A stretch of DNA of 64,000 nt from Microstegium vimineum (taxonomy: Eukaryota; Streptophyta; Magnoliopsida; Poales; Poaceae), in assembly GCA_022036555.1 (NCBI GenBank), contig CM039137.1, forward strand, positions 3,938,942 to 4,002,941, read 5' to 3'. Shown piece by piece: positions 12,401 to 21,923 of this stretch (positions are counted from its first letter, which is position 1; every line of letters begins with the position of its first letter). A program made the position numbers and the translations under genes. The notes below the pieces were generated by a model. The model saw only the letters and a list, made by a program, of their open reading frames with translations, searched no databases and was not told the DNA's origin.

Positions 12401-13581
12401 CCGTCGGGCTACATCAACGCAACAGACGCGAGTTTTGGCGTAAAACCTGCGCCCAAGATGGCAGCGTTCTCATCCCGGGGGCCCAACGCCATCACTCCTC
12501 AGATCCTCAAGGTAATAATAAGCGCACATTGTTCAGCACCCGGCCAGATTGTCCCATGCATGCATGCATCCTGTGACGACATGCATGTTGTTGCCAGCCC
12601 GACATCACCGCACCAGGTGTCAACGTGATCGCCGCGTACAGCGGCGCCGTTTCACCGACGGGGCTCCCGTTCGATGACCGCCGTGTCGATTACAACATAA
12701 TGTCCGGCACCTCCATGTCGTGCCCCCACGTCTCCGGCATCGTCGGCCTCCTCAAGACAAAGTACCCAAATTGGAGCCCCGCCATGATCAAGTCGGCGAT
12801 AATGACCACCGGTGAGCTACACCGTACCGCACACGTCATTCAACTCATCTATCTATGTTCTCTGAAGGAGCCTTGCATTTTTTGTATAATAACAAACAAC
12901 GCATGACCGTATACCCGTCCCGTGTTTTGCACTGCAGCGGACACCACGGCCAACGACGGCAACCTGATCCAAGATGAGGCCGGCGCCGTCGCCACGCCGT
13001 TTGGCTACGGCTCTGGGCACGTGAACCCCGTCAGGGCACTGGATCCCGGCCTGGTGTACGACACCACGCTGGTCAACTACACCAACTTCGTCTGCTCACT
13101 GCTGAAGCCCACGCAGACGCAGGACCCGCTCCAGAGCCTCCCGGTCAACCTCCCGCCGCTCCTGGGCACCCTCTCCCAGCCTGTCACCGACCTCCTGCTC
13201 CCGCTGTTCAACGCCGCCGGCGAGCCGTGCAAGTGCAGCCAGGGCCCGTACGGCCGCCCCGAGGACCTCAACTACCCGTCCATCGCCGTGCCTTGCCTGT
13301 CCGGCAGCGCCACGGTGAAGCGCCGCCTGAAGAACGTCGGCGGCGCGCCCGGCGAGTACAAGGTTACAGTCACGGAGCCCGCGGGGATCAAGGTCACGGT
13401 AGTGCCGACCAAGCTGGTCTTCAGGGTCGGAGAGGAGAAGGAGTTCACGGTGACGCTGAAAGTTGACGACAACGCCCCGGCGGCGGCTAAAGACTACGTG
13501 TTCGGCAGTATTGTGTGGTCGGACGTGAACAAGGCGCATCACGTCCGGAGTCCCGTCGTGGTTAAGACAAAGTGCGGCTAG
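9486..13581 (+). CDS. Subtilisin-like serine protease (subtilase, cucumisin/SBT type)
   Basis: Ten exons: 9486-9581, 9763-9830, 9913-9995, 10101-10259, 11088-11202, 11331-11972, 12057-12302, 12397-12511, 12598-12811, 12938-13581. All join in frame to 793 aa, normal for plant subtilases. A signal peptide (VFLLALVLLFAVQ, ASA) is followed by an I9-like propeptide ending LPGVVAVIPD and HTTHSWDFL. Catalytic Asp is near residue 134 (GVIDTG), His near 213 (GHGSH, where the family usually has GHGTH), oxyanion Asn near 315 (SAGNSGP) and Ser near 547 (GTSMSCPH). A PA insert (about 388-470) and a C-terminal Fn3-like domain are present. The protein is expected to be secreted to the cell wall and self-processed. 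Wording such as GYINATDASFGVKPAP is closest to the SBT5/AIR3 group. Intron 1 seems to use a GC donor (AAG/GCAATG), so exon 1 is the least certain part. Confidence 0.93.
10540..10763. mobile_element. Decayed Stowaway-like MITE in subtilase intron 4
   Basis: Intron 4 is unusually long (10260-11087). Its middle holds AT-rich sequence (ATATTAATATTTATAATAC, TAAATTTATTTAAAGACACAAATG) ending AGAGGGAGTAG. The interior resembles the clear Stowaway element at 55552-55800. The left end is not identifiable. Confidence 0.4.
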
Positions 13582-14160
13582 CGGACTAGCAGAGCACGGA
13601 AAGGCATGCTCACTGCGTGATCATATTACTCGTTACGACTTGTTTGTAAGGTTGTCTGATACACCTCAATCCAGATATGTTGTGGTAGATTAGAGTTGAA
13701 TTTAGTTCGATTTTCACTCCAATCCATCTCAACACACGTGGATCGAGATGAATTCAACTAAGTACAAGCAAGGCTTAAACATCTTCCAAAAGCTTCTTAT
13801 AGAATAATTTGTAAACTACTGTAGAAATCATACCAAATAAATGAAATCAATATATTAATTTTAATCTTTCTCCATTTAAATAGATAGCTTCTTAAGAACA
13901 TCTTAAGAGCCTCTCTAAGAGTACCTTGTTTTGTCTTTAAAAAACATGCTCCCAAAACTACATTGAGATGGAAAAAAGAAGACCATCTTCAGGAGTTTCT
14001 CATAAATCACTTAAACAAAATCAAATTTTGGTCCATGTATAGAAATTTTTTCTTCCGGCATCTCACTTTTCGTGTGGCATGGCAGGGCCGTGCCGCTGCC
14101 TCCTCCTCGCTGCCGGTCGTCCCCTCCTCCGTAGGTGTGATGAATAACATTCCTTTTTTT
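13582..14160. other. Subtilase 3' UTR and intergenic DNA
   Basis: No gene or defined repeat is seen. The subtilase 3' UTR presumably covers the first 100-200 bases, but no single polyadenylation signal stands out. Confidence 0.4.
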
Positions 14161-14161
14161 T

Positions 14162-14960
14162 TTGACAAGCAGTGCAACCAAATTACAACAAGGTCCTAAA
14201 AGAGGACAAAAAACATCAAAACCATTGGCGGCTGCAAGGACACGCGACGAAGCACGTGTTTTCCAACCGCAATGAAGAAGAGCATGCCGTTGTCGTCTCC
14301 GAGAAGGTCACCGACGCTGGTCTCTAGAGGCGGCTTGAACGCTTGGAAACCGGATGGATTATTGACCTTGCAACACAACGATTTGAAGTGGTTGAAGAAA
14401 CCGGCAAGAAATGTCGTCTCCACCGAACCTAAGATGATATTGGAGCTGTCGATTGAGGATAAAAGAACAACTTCCTCAAAGCCGGGAGATGGCGGCATGT
14501 AGAGTGAGTGGCAACTTGCTCGACGAAGGCCCGATGACAGTCAACACAAAGCTACAGAGGGAGGGGGGGGGGGGGGGGGGGGGGGGGGGCGTCGGGTGGA
14601 GTCGGAGGAGACGAAGGATGCAACCGAGACGGGTAAGAGTTGAGAGCTGGCACTAGGGACCGGATCACCCAACAGGAGACTCGTTCCACAAGCACAACCA
14701 TCAAATCGACCATAAACCCGGGTGGACTGAGGACGATGGCGGGGGAGCTCTGTAGGGGTTACCACAACCCATTTTTATGGGCGGTTTGGTCAGCCGCTCA
14801 TACGACACCGCCTCTACAATTAATAATTTATAGGAGCGGTTTGTGATTTGTAGGGGAGGTCTGATATAGAGTCGTCCTAACAAATCCATTTTCCACAAAT
14901 CATGAATTCGAGCTGAAAAAATAGCAAAACGAAATAATCTTGAAGGCAAAAGCTATATGT
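14162..14960. mobile_element. Decayed CACTA-like fragment with a 27-base G run
   Basis: The right part has subterminal-style repeats of a GGCGGTTTGG / ACCGCCTCTACAA type (14770-14860), as in grass CACTA elements. The left part is open in several frames without recognisable domains. An uninterrupted G run lies at 14563-14589. No terminal CACTA motif is visible, so family and borders are tentative. Confidence 0.35.
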
Positions 14961-15289
14961 TGCCCGTGTAATTTTTTGATTTGTGTCACTCTAATTTTCT
15001 GGCCATCGGATCTTTGCATGGTGTGATCTTTGCCCTTCAGCCCCATCGCTGAATGACACTTATTGCTTCTGCTCTGTCCCCCTTATTGTTGAATGTCACG
15101 AAGGATGGCATTTATTGCTGGCACGCCGGCGATGCGGTTCTGCTCTGTTCTGCGAGTCGATGTGGTTCTGCTTTGTTCACGAAGGATGACCATTGCTAGC
15201 TTTTGCTCTGCCCCATCACGCAGGACAGCTTCGGCGCGGCGGACCCTTTTTTGTTACTGAGTGTCACTTATTGCCGAATGCATACAATA

Positions 15290-15650
15290 ATCTTTGCCCT
15301 TCACTCAGAATATTTTCGGTATGTTTTCATTGTGAATTAGTTTCAGTTATTGTATGTTTTAATATCACTTACAGTTGTTCATTAGGTGTAATTTCTATAG
15401 ATTATGTATGTAACTATTTTTTTTTGATTTTTTTTATTTTTTTGGTATGTTTGCTTTGTGAATCAGTCTTAGGCTCATTTTGTTATTTGCAATTCATAGA
15501 AATATTTGATTCTTTGTATTTTTGCTGAATTTTTAATTTTGTAAAAATCTAGTATGTTTGGCTTGTGAGTTAGTCTCAGGTTTTTTTTGTTATTTGTATT
15601 TCATAGAAATATTTGTTTTATTTTGGTTGTATTGTTTACAGTAATTTATA
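15290..15650. repeat. Degenerate tandem repeat, T-rich
   Basis: About three diverged copies of a ~100-base unit begin near 15320, 15440 and 15550. Shared wording includes TATGTTTGCTTTGTGAATCAG / TATGTTTGGCTTGTGAGTTAG and TTTGTTATTTGTATTTCATAG. There is no coding signal. Confidence 0.45.
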
Positions 15651-15849
15651 ATTCGTGTGATAGTATCCTTATTTTCACTCGAATTTTGTTTTTTTCATTT
15701 TATGTGTGATTTGATCTAACTATTAGTGTGTGACTCTAGGGAATGAATCACACGAATTTTGTTTTGTCTTTAATTTGTGTGATTTGTGTCCTCGTATTGC
15801 TTGAGTGATCAAATAGCTCAAATCACCCGAGTGCTAAATAGACAGACTC

Positions 15850-16130
15850 AATCTTGAAACATGCCCCACCAGTCAGCCACTAGCTTGCTTTTATCTAGGT
15901 CACATTTTTAAGTATTTTTTGTGCACTTCGCAGCGGTCAACATTCGAACCGACAACCTTATCCTCACGCAATACTCTTCTAACCACTATGCATCACTCTC
16001 ACTTGTGTCCATAATAGATTTTCTTTGTCCTATTTTATCCTAGACCAAATTTAAACTGACTGTTTCAGACCGTAAACCTAAACAAATTCAAATGAAAAAA
16101 CATTTTATTTTTTTAGCAAAAGGTAATTCA
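15850..16130. repeat. Fragment related to the CACTA subterminal region at 35.8-36.0 kb
   Basis: Contains an 'ATTCGAACC...' segment, CACTTGTGTC, an AAACTGACTGTTT phrase and AAATTCAAATGAAAAA, in the same order and spacing as in 35850-36010. That second copy continues into a CACTA terminus. This one has no visible end and is probably a truncated relative. Confidence 0.4.
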
Positions 16131-16191
16131 CTTTAATTAAATTTCATCAAGATGGACTAGGCCTCCTCACGGACGCGGATGAGACGGTTTA

Positions 16192-16420
16192 GGCCTGTTT
16201 GGTTATACGTCATCACCAGCCGTCATTCAATTGAGGCGGATTGTGGCGTCGCCCAGTTGTGGTGAAGAAATCGGTCGCACTTTTTTCACTTTGTGGCAGG
16301 AATTGAGTCTGCAAATTCTGTGACAGACAAAGGTAAAACATCAACCAAACATCGGCCTAGGAACCTGTGGCGGGCCACGAAGGTGGCGTGGTGAAGTGTG
16401 GCCCAAATCCAAACAGGCCC
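16192..16420. mobile_element. MITE with GGCCTGTTTGG inverted ends
   Basis: The left end GGCCTGTTTGG (16192-16202) is the exact inverse of the CCAAACAGGCC at the right end near 16409-16419. Such 'GGCC(T)TGTTTGG' ends are typical of grass Tourist- or hAT-type MITEs. The flanks on both sides share GGCCTCCTCACGG (near 16159 and 16430). The target duplication is unclear. Confidence 0.5.
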
Positions 16421-16689
16421 ACAGCCTTGGGCCTCCTCACGGGCGACGTCCGAGAAGAACAAGCCCGCACACCGCGCACTGCTGGCCGCTAACATCTTCT
16501 CTCTTTCCAGTCTCCACGTTGGTCACGCCGCTACGAGTGACGAGTCTGATGAAATGCGTTTTTTAAAGCCAACAGCACAGTACGTAGAGACATGCCCAGG
16601 GTAGATTACGTGTAGAGACATGCACTTAAGGTAGATTTTAACTTTCCTCAAGTATGGCTCTCAGGCGGCCCCTAGGATTCTAGGAATGA

Positions 16690-17115
16690 GTGAGAGGAGG
16701 ATTTAAAAGCAACTCCAAGAGATTAGCTAAAAATATATTACAATATCCATAATTTAGGCATCTTCTAAAATGAAATCTCTTAAAAAACATGGATTCTCCA
16801 ACAGTTGTGGTAAATTTTCTGATTTTATATTCAAAACTTGTCACATGATCTACTATTCGGTTTAGTTCTGCCAATCACGTTCACTAAATTGCGAGAGCGG
16901 ATGGCGAGCCTCCCAGGCTTGCTTTTTCTAGCTAGCTGAAAAGATGGAATAACCTATCTGGTATTTTGAAAACTCAGATAGAATGTCTGTTGGAGTCTAT
17001 TTTATTTCACAGATTATCTAAAATAGGCTCAAAATTAAAAATAACATCTCTGGAGTTGGTAGGGTCCTCTCAAATCCGAGAGTTCTAGTAAGACTCTGTT
17101 GGAGTTTTTATTTAT
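16690..17115. mobile_element. Possible MITE with AACTCCAA / TTGGAGTT ends
   Basis: The left boundary AGCAACTCCAAGAGATTAG is mirrored by CTGTTGGAGTTTTTAT near 17097-17112. A second internal CTGGAGTTGG lies near 17050. The AT-rich interior has no ORF of note. Family and exact ends are uncertain. Confidence 0.35.
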
Positions 17116-17201
17116 CTTTGAATGTAGTTGTGTAATAAATAGTCTAATATAGTGCCACGTAATTATAAGATTATTATACAATCAACTCATACAATAAGTT
17201 A

Positions 17202-17450
17202 CTCCCTCAACTCAAATTATAAGACATTCTAAAAATCTTGGAGAGTTAAACCATTTCAAATTTGACCAACAATTATAGAGAAAACTATAAAGATTTATGA
17301 CATCAAATAAACATACGATGAAATATAATTGATAAAAAAACCTAATGATACTTATTTAACATCATAATTATTATTATATTGTTTGATCAAAATTGAGATA
17401 CTTTGATTCTCCAAAATTCCTGGGATGTCTTATAATTTGGGATGCAGGGG
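17202..17450. mobile_element. Stowaway-like MITE (TA target)
   Basis: Starts CTCCCTCAACTCAAATTATAAG and ends CTTATAATTTGGGATGCAGGGG, flanked by TA at 17200-17201 and 17451-17452. The interior is AT-rich and noncoding. Inverted ends plus TA duplication fit the Stowaway (Tc1/mariner) group. Confidence 0.65.
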
Positions 17451-17471
17451 TACCTTTTAAGTTGTCTTGTA

Positions 17472-17705
17472 CTCCCTCCTTTTCAAATTATAATTCATTT
17501 GACTTTTTTGACCCCAAATTTGACCACTCGTCTTATTTAAAAAAAAGTGCAAATATATTCAAATTTAAGTTATTTTTGTAGACCATTTATTAAATAATCA
17601 AGCCATAACAAAAGAAAGGATATTCTACACAAAATTTTGAATAAGACGAGTGATTAAATTTTAGGTTAAAAAAGTCAAACGAACTATAATTTAGAACGGA
17701 GGGAG
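17472..17705. mobile_element. Stowaway-like MITE (TA target)
   Basis: Starts CTCCCTCCTTTTCAAATTAT and ends with the inverse ATAATTTAGAACGGAGGGAG, flanked by TA at 17470-17471 and 17706-17707. The stem is long: GTCAAACGAACTATAAT near the right end pairs with ATTATAATTCATTTGAC near the left. It sits 22 bp from the previous MITE. Confidence 0.7.
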
Positions 17706-17891
17706 TAGTAATTTAATTTAATTATTTTAATTTGTCCCATCAACAAAAGGAAAGTTTGTGAGTTGCATGATAACACTAAATGTATAATGATGAAATAGTT
17801 GTATCACAGTTCTAAAGTTTTGTTCGTGAGGTGATTATTTCATCGAGACAACCACCTCTTTCTCTTATCTTTTTTTCTTCTCCATGTCACT

Positions 17892-18213
17892 AAGGCCTTG
17901 TTCGGTTTTTCCGAAACGGGTTGATTCCGGCCAGAATTATTTAGATCCTTATACAAATTACACGTATATTTCCGATTGGATTGGTTCTGGGGGAGAGTTT
18001 GGTTGCCGGCCGCTGCTCGCCACACCACGCTAGCTTCTGCCACACTACTTTGATTGTTGTTTGTTTTAGCCTTACAATGAGGCAGCCACAAAACTTTTGT
18101 TGATTTTCACCAACCTGTGGCGGCCACTCTCCTCGCCACACATCGCCACAGGTCTGGTGGTCGTGCCACAACTCGGTTGGCGTGTGGTGGTCGTCAACCA
18201 AACAGCCTTTGGA
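17892..18213. mobile_element. MITE-like element, GGCCTTGTTCGG / CCAAACAGCC ends
   Basis: The left end AAGGCCTTGTTCGGTTT and right end AACCAAACAGCCTTT form an imperfect inverted pair. The interior has short CGCCACA/TGTGGCG repeats. No transposase. The target duplication was not resolved. Confidence 0.45.
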
Positions 18214-18277
18214 TCTTCATTCCGAGATAACCGAAGGAGACAATGTATGAAACGGCCTTTGAGACTAATAATATGTA

Positions 18278-18367
18278 CTCTCTCCGTCTTATTGAAAGTG
18301 TCACTAGAAAACCGTGTTTCCCTCACAGATACGTTTTTTAAGCGACACTCTCCTGGAACAGATGGAG
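18278..18367. mobile_element. Very short MITE-like palindrome
   Basis: CTCTCTCCGTCTTATTGAAA at the left and CTGGAACAGATGGAG at the right form an imperfect inverted pair. Inner arms AAGTGTCACTAGAAAACCG and AAGCGACACT also pair partly. Only about 90 bp. Confidence 0.35.
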
Positions 18368-18655
18368 CAACAATCTATTTACTCTGAGTTCTTGAAAATA
18401 AGAGGGCTCGAGTAATGAAACGCTCAAGTAATGTGTATGGCAATAATACTGCAAATAATGGTGATGTACGCCTAATGCCTAATCAATAAGTAATCATGTA
18501 GTACGACGCCGCCGCCGACTAGCCTGGCTTGGTTTGGAGTCCGGAAAGGGGAGAGCGGGCTGGCGGCCAGCGAAGCTTCCCTTTGCATTTGCAAGCCAGC
18601 GGGCAGCGGGGCCCGAAGCTTAGTGGCGTCATCCGCTACTGTAGTTTTAAGGCTA

Positions 18656-19653
18656 TTTAATTTATTATCATCCTTACGGATGTCACTCCTCCGTTTGCCA
18701 GTTTTATACGGACACCTACGGAATTGCCATCCTTACGGATGTCACTCCTACGTATTTATCATTTTTACTGAGTTGGCACGCCACGCAGTCAGCCAACGTG
18801 GCAGCACCTCTCCTCTTGCTCTTGCTTCTCTCTCCCTCCACTCGCTGACAGATGGACCCCACAAGTCAGGTTCTTCTTCAACCTTCGGCCACAGCATGTG
18901 CATCGAGCGAGCACGGCGGTGCTGCGGGCTTGGCGTGCACGAGGGGCGACCAGTGGAATCGAAATCGAGTCGGGATGGGCGGCCTCAGCGTGTGTGGCAC
19001 GCGTATGGGCGCTGCAGGACGACGCTGCTCGTGGCCGGCGTTGCGGTGGCGCGGCGCATGTAGGACGGCGCTGCAGCCTCGGCGTGTGCGTCGCGCGCAG
19101 GACAGCGATGTGGCCTCGGCTGTGCGCGGCGCGCTGCAGCCGCGGCGGGCTTTGTGGCGGCCTCGGCGTGCACGGCGCGCGCAGGGGCGCTGCAGGACGG
19201 CGCTGCTCGTGGCCGGCGTTGCGTGGCGTGGCGCGCGTAGGACGACGCTGCGGCCTCGGCTTGCGCGGCGCGTGTAGGACGGCTGCAACCGCGGCGGGCT
19301 TTGCGGCAGCCTCGGCGTGCGCGGGACTGCAGCCGCGGCGCATGGCGAGGCACGCACAGGGGCTTGTCGGCATGGGTAGCTTGGGCGCATGTGGCCTGCT
19401 CGCTCGACGCACATGCTTTGGCCCAAGGTTGAAGAAGAACTGACTTGTGGGGTCCATCCGTCAACGAGTGGAGGGAGAGAGAGGCAAGAGCACGAGGAGA
19501 GGTGATGCCACGTTGGCTGACTATGTGGCGTGCCAACTCAGCAAAAATGGCAAATACATAGGGGTGACATCCGTAAGGATAACGAATCTATAGGTGCCTG
19601 TGTAAAACTGGCAAACGGAGGAGTGACATCCGTAAGGATGACAATAAATTAAA
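18656..19653. mobile_element. 998-bp foldback/MULE-like element with ~250-bp inverted repeats
   Basis: The first ~250 bases (from TTTAATTTATTATCATCC) are mirrored by the last ~250 (ending GGATGACAATAAATTAAA), with scattered mismatches; by eye about nine in ten bases match. Each arm also repeats ATCCTTACGGATGTCAC near its outside. The core, about 18920-19400, is extremely GC-rich and built of reiterated units such as GCTCGTGGCCGGCGTTGCG (near 19027 and 19206). The long frames on both strands follow from that composition and have no domains. No transposase. A clean target duplication was not found, so Mutator-like versus another foldback family is open. Confidence 0.7.
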
Positions 19654-19814
19654 GGGCAGGCTTAGCGCCCGGACGTCCGGCACCCAGACACGCCCGGACG
19701 CACCTCAGAAAATAGAAACCGAGTAAAACAAACAGCGTCAACATGTGTCCGTGCATCCCCACGCCTATCTCCTTCACATCTCCATCCCACCACCACGCTG
19801 TCATCTCAGGCACG

Positions 19815-21460
19815 TGAAAGGATCAAGATGCCCAAGAGGGGGGGGGGGTGAATTGGGCTAGTTTTAAATTTCTAAAGCAAATATGAAAACCTATCAAATG
19901 CCAATCACCCCCTGGTGCCTACGATCCGTGTGTCCTAGCTAGAAAGCGGTAGCAGTTCATAGGAATTAAAAGCAACCTAAGCAATTCTAGTAGATAATAT
20001 AAAAACAAGACGGAAAGTAATGCGGAAATTTAAAGAGCCACGAAAAAGAAATTCTCAGTGACGCAGCGATTTTTTCCCGAGGTATCGAGGTGTCGACACA
20101 CCCCCTAGTCCTCGTTGGAGCACCTCGCAAGGTATCGCTCCCCTCTACCCGCGCAAGGGGAGAGTCCTCTCTACGGGCTGATTCGTCGCCACTCCGGCTC
20201 GGTGAATCGCCCACAACCGATCACAGAAGCTTGGAGAAGCGCCGCCAACAATCTCCCGGCGGTCACTTCCTCTGAACACCACCAAACCGTCTAGGTGCTG
20301 TCGAACACCAAGAGTAACAAGCACAAGACCTTTACTTGACCCACTCAAGGCTAGGAAGGTGGATGGATGCACACAAGTCACTCCTAATCACTCTAGGAGG
20401 GAAAAACAAGATGAACTCTCACTACTCTCTTCCTCACTAGCCTCTTGACTCTCCAAAAGATTTCTCAAGGTGTCACCAGCTGAAACAATGGCCAAGAGTG
20501 ACTCTAAGGACGAAGGGGGCAACTATAAATAGTCCCCACCTCCAAAACTAGCCATTTTTTACTTTTTCTTCTCTCTGCGAAGCCACCGGACTAGTCCGGA
20601 GCTCAAACCACCGGACCATGCACACTGGTCCGGAACTCACTCTGTATTCAAACTCAGGCACCGTCGGACTACTCTGCTTGGTCCGACGCACTGGTCCGAC
20701 GCACTGGTCTGGAACCTCGGTGCTCTCTGAGTGAAAAACTTCCTCTCTTTTACGAACCACCGGACCACTCTCCTTTTCCGATGCCCTAGTCCGACACTCT
20801 GGTCCGGAGCCAGGGAGCTCTCTGCATGAACTCAAACTCCTGTCATGAGGCGTCGGACTAGCCGTCGGACTAGTCCGGAGCCTTCTTTGTCTCTGAACCA
20901 AGCCACCGGACCACTCTCCTATGATCCAACGCTTTCCAGACAGGTGGCCCGGAGCTACTCGAGCTGAGATTTTGCCTAAGTCAGGGACCGTCGGACCACT
21001 CTCCTTGGTCCGACGCCCACTTAGCAGAGTGGTCCGGAGCCTCTTTCTCCCTCTAATTTAACTGTTTTCGCTGAGGTTTCTCAAGGGATTTTGCTCCTAC
21101 CATTTCTAGGGTTTACTAAGGGCTGAAAGCAAGGTCTCTAGGACTAGTTGTGACAAGTGTGCATATACCCACTTTCCTAAACTCTCCTAGGTCAAGCTAC
21201 TAATCTCATACCTCCCCTAGCTATACTTAGTGCCCTTCTCAACCTTATGGCACTAAGAACTAGCCTAGTCTTCAACTTGTATCACCATCCTTTGCAACCG
21301 AAATGATTTCCATCTTGGGGGCATGAATATCCATTCAGCCCATTCAAATTGCATCACTAATGACCTAACATAAACAACTTTGCCTCTGCAAAACACACGT
21401 TAGTCATAGTGATCTAGTATTGTAGTTAATCGCCTAAACACAAGGGTCCATGATTCTACA
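19815..21460 (-). repeat. 3' LTR of the Sirevirus
   Basis: 1646 bp and nearly collinear with the other LTR. Visible differences include a ~30-bp segment missing near 21210 relative to 33426-33460, and copy-number changes in the palindrome array. TATAAATA lies at 20524-20531, with the CGG/CCG palindrome array at about 20577-21045 upstream of it in the direction of transcription. Confidence 0.92.
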
Positions 21461-21475
21461 ATCTCCCCCTTTTAG
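21461..21475 (-). promoter_or_regulatory. Polypurine tract next to the 3' LTR
   Basis: On the minus strand the sequence reads TAAAAGGGGGAGAT immediately before the 3' LTR start, the standard plus-strand primer site. Similar AGGGGGAG boxes lie at 21857-21867, 21894-21904, 22007-22018 and 26090-26097. Confidence 0.75.
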
Positions 21476-21923
21476 GTGATTGACGACAATACAAGCTCGA
21501 GTAGAGAATAATGAGTGAATTTTGATAAGAGAAAACATGACTTGACATGATATAGGCATGGGTTAGTGATAAGAAAGACAACAACATGCCTAACCATTCA
21601 AGCCATGACAAGCACAATAGATATGAATTGAGCATAGTACTTGATTTCATAAAGGATATGTTATAGCCAAAAGATCAGAGATTAGCGCGGAAGCAATATA
21701 GCATAACCAAATGACATGATATATAAAGATGAAACTCCACACATGTCACACAACCATCAAGTCTCAACCATCACACATATCATACAATGCATAAAGACGG
21801 TGAACGTGATGCATGATGCAATAGAGTTTATACACACAAAAGAACGAGTCCTACTAGCTCCCCCCTGAAGCTAGCCCATCTACTCGACTCTCCCTCTCCC
21901 CCTTTGGCATCGAAGCACCAAAA

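Noticed and set aside
18789..19457. 222-codon Arg/Ala/His-rich frame and several overlapping frames
   Set aside because: They arise from the GC-rich reiterated core of the long-TIR element; both strands are open, with no domain or codon bias.
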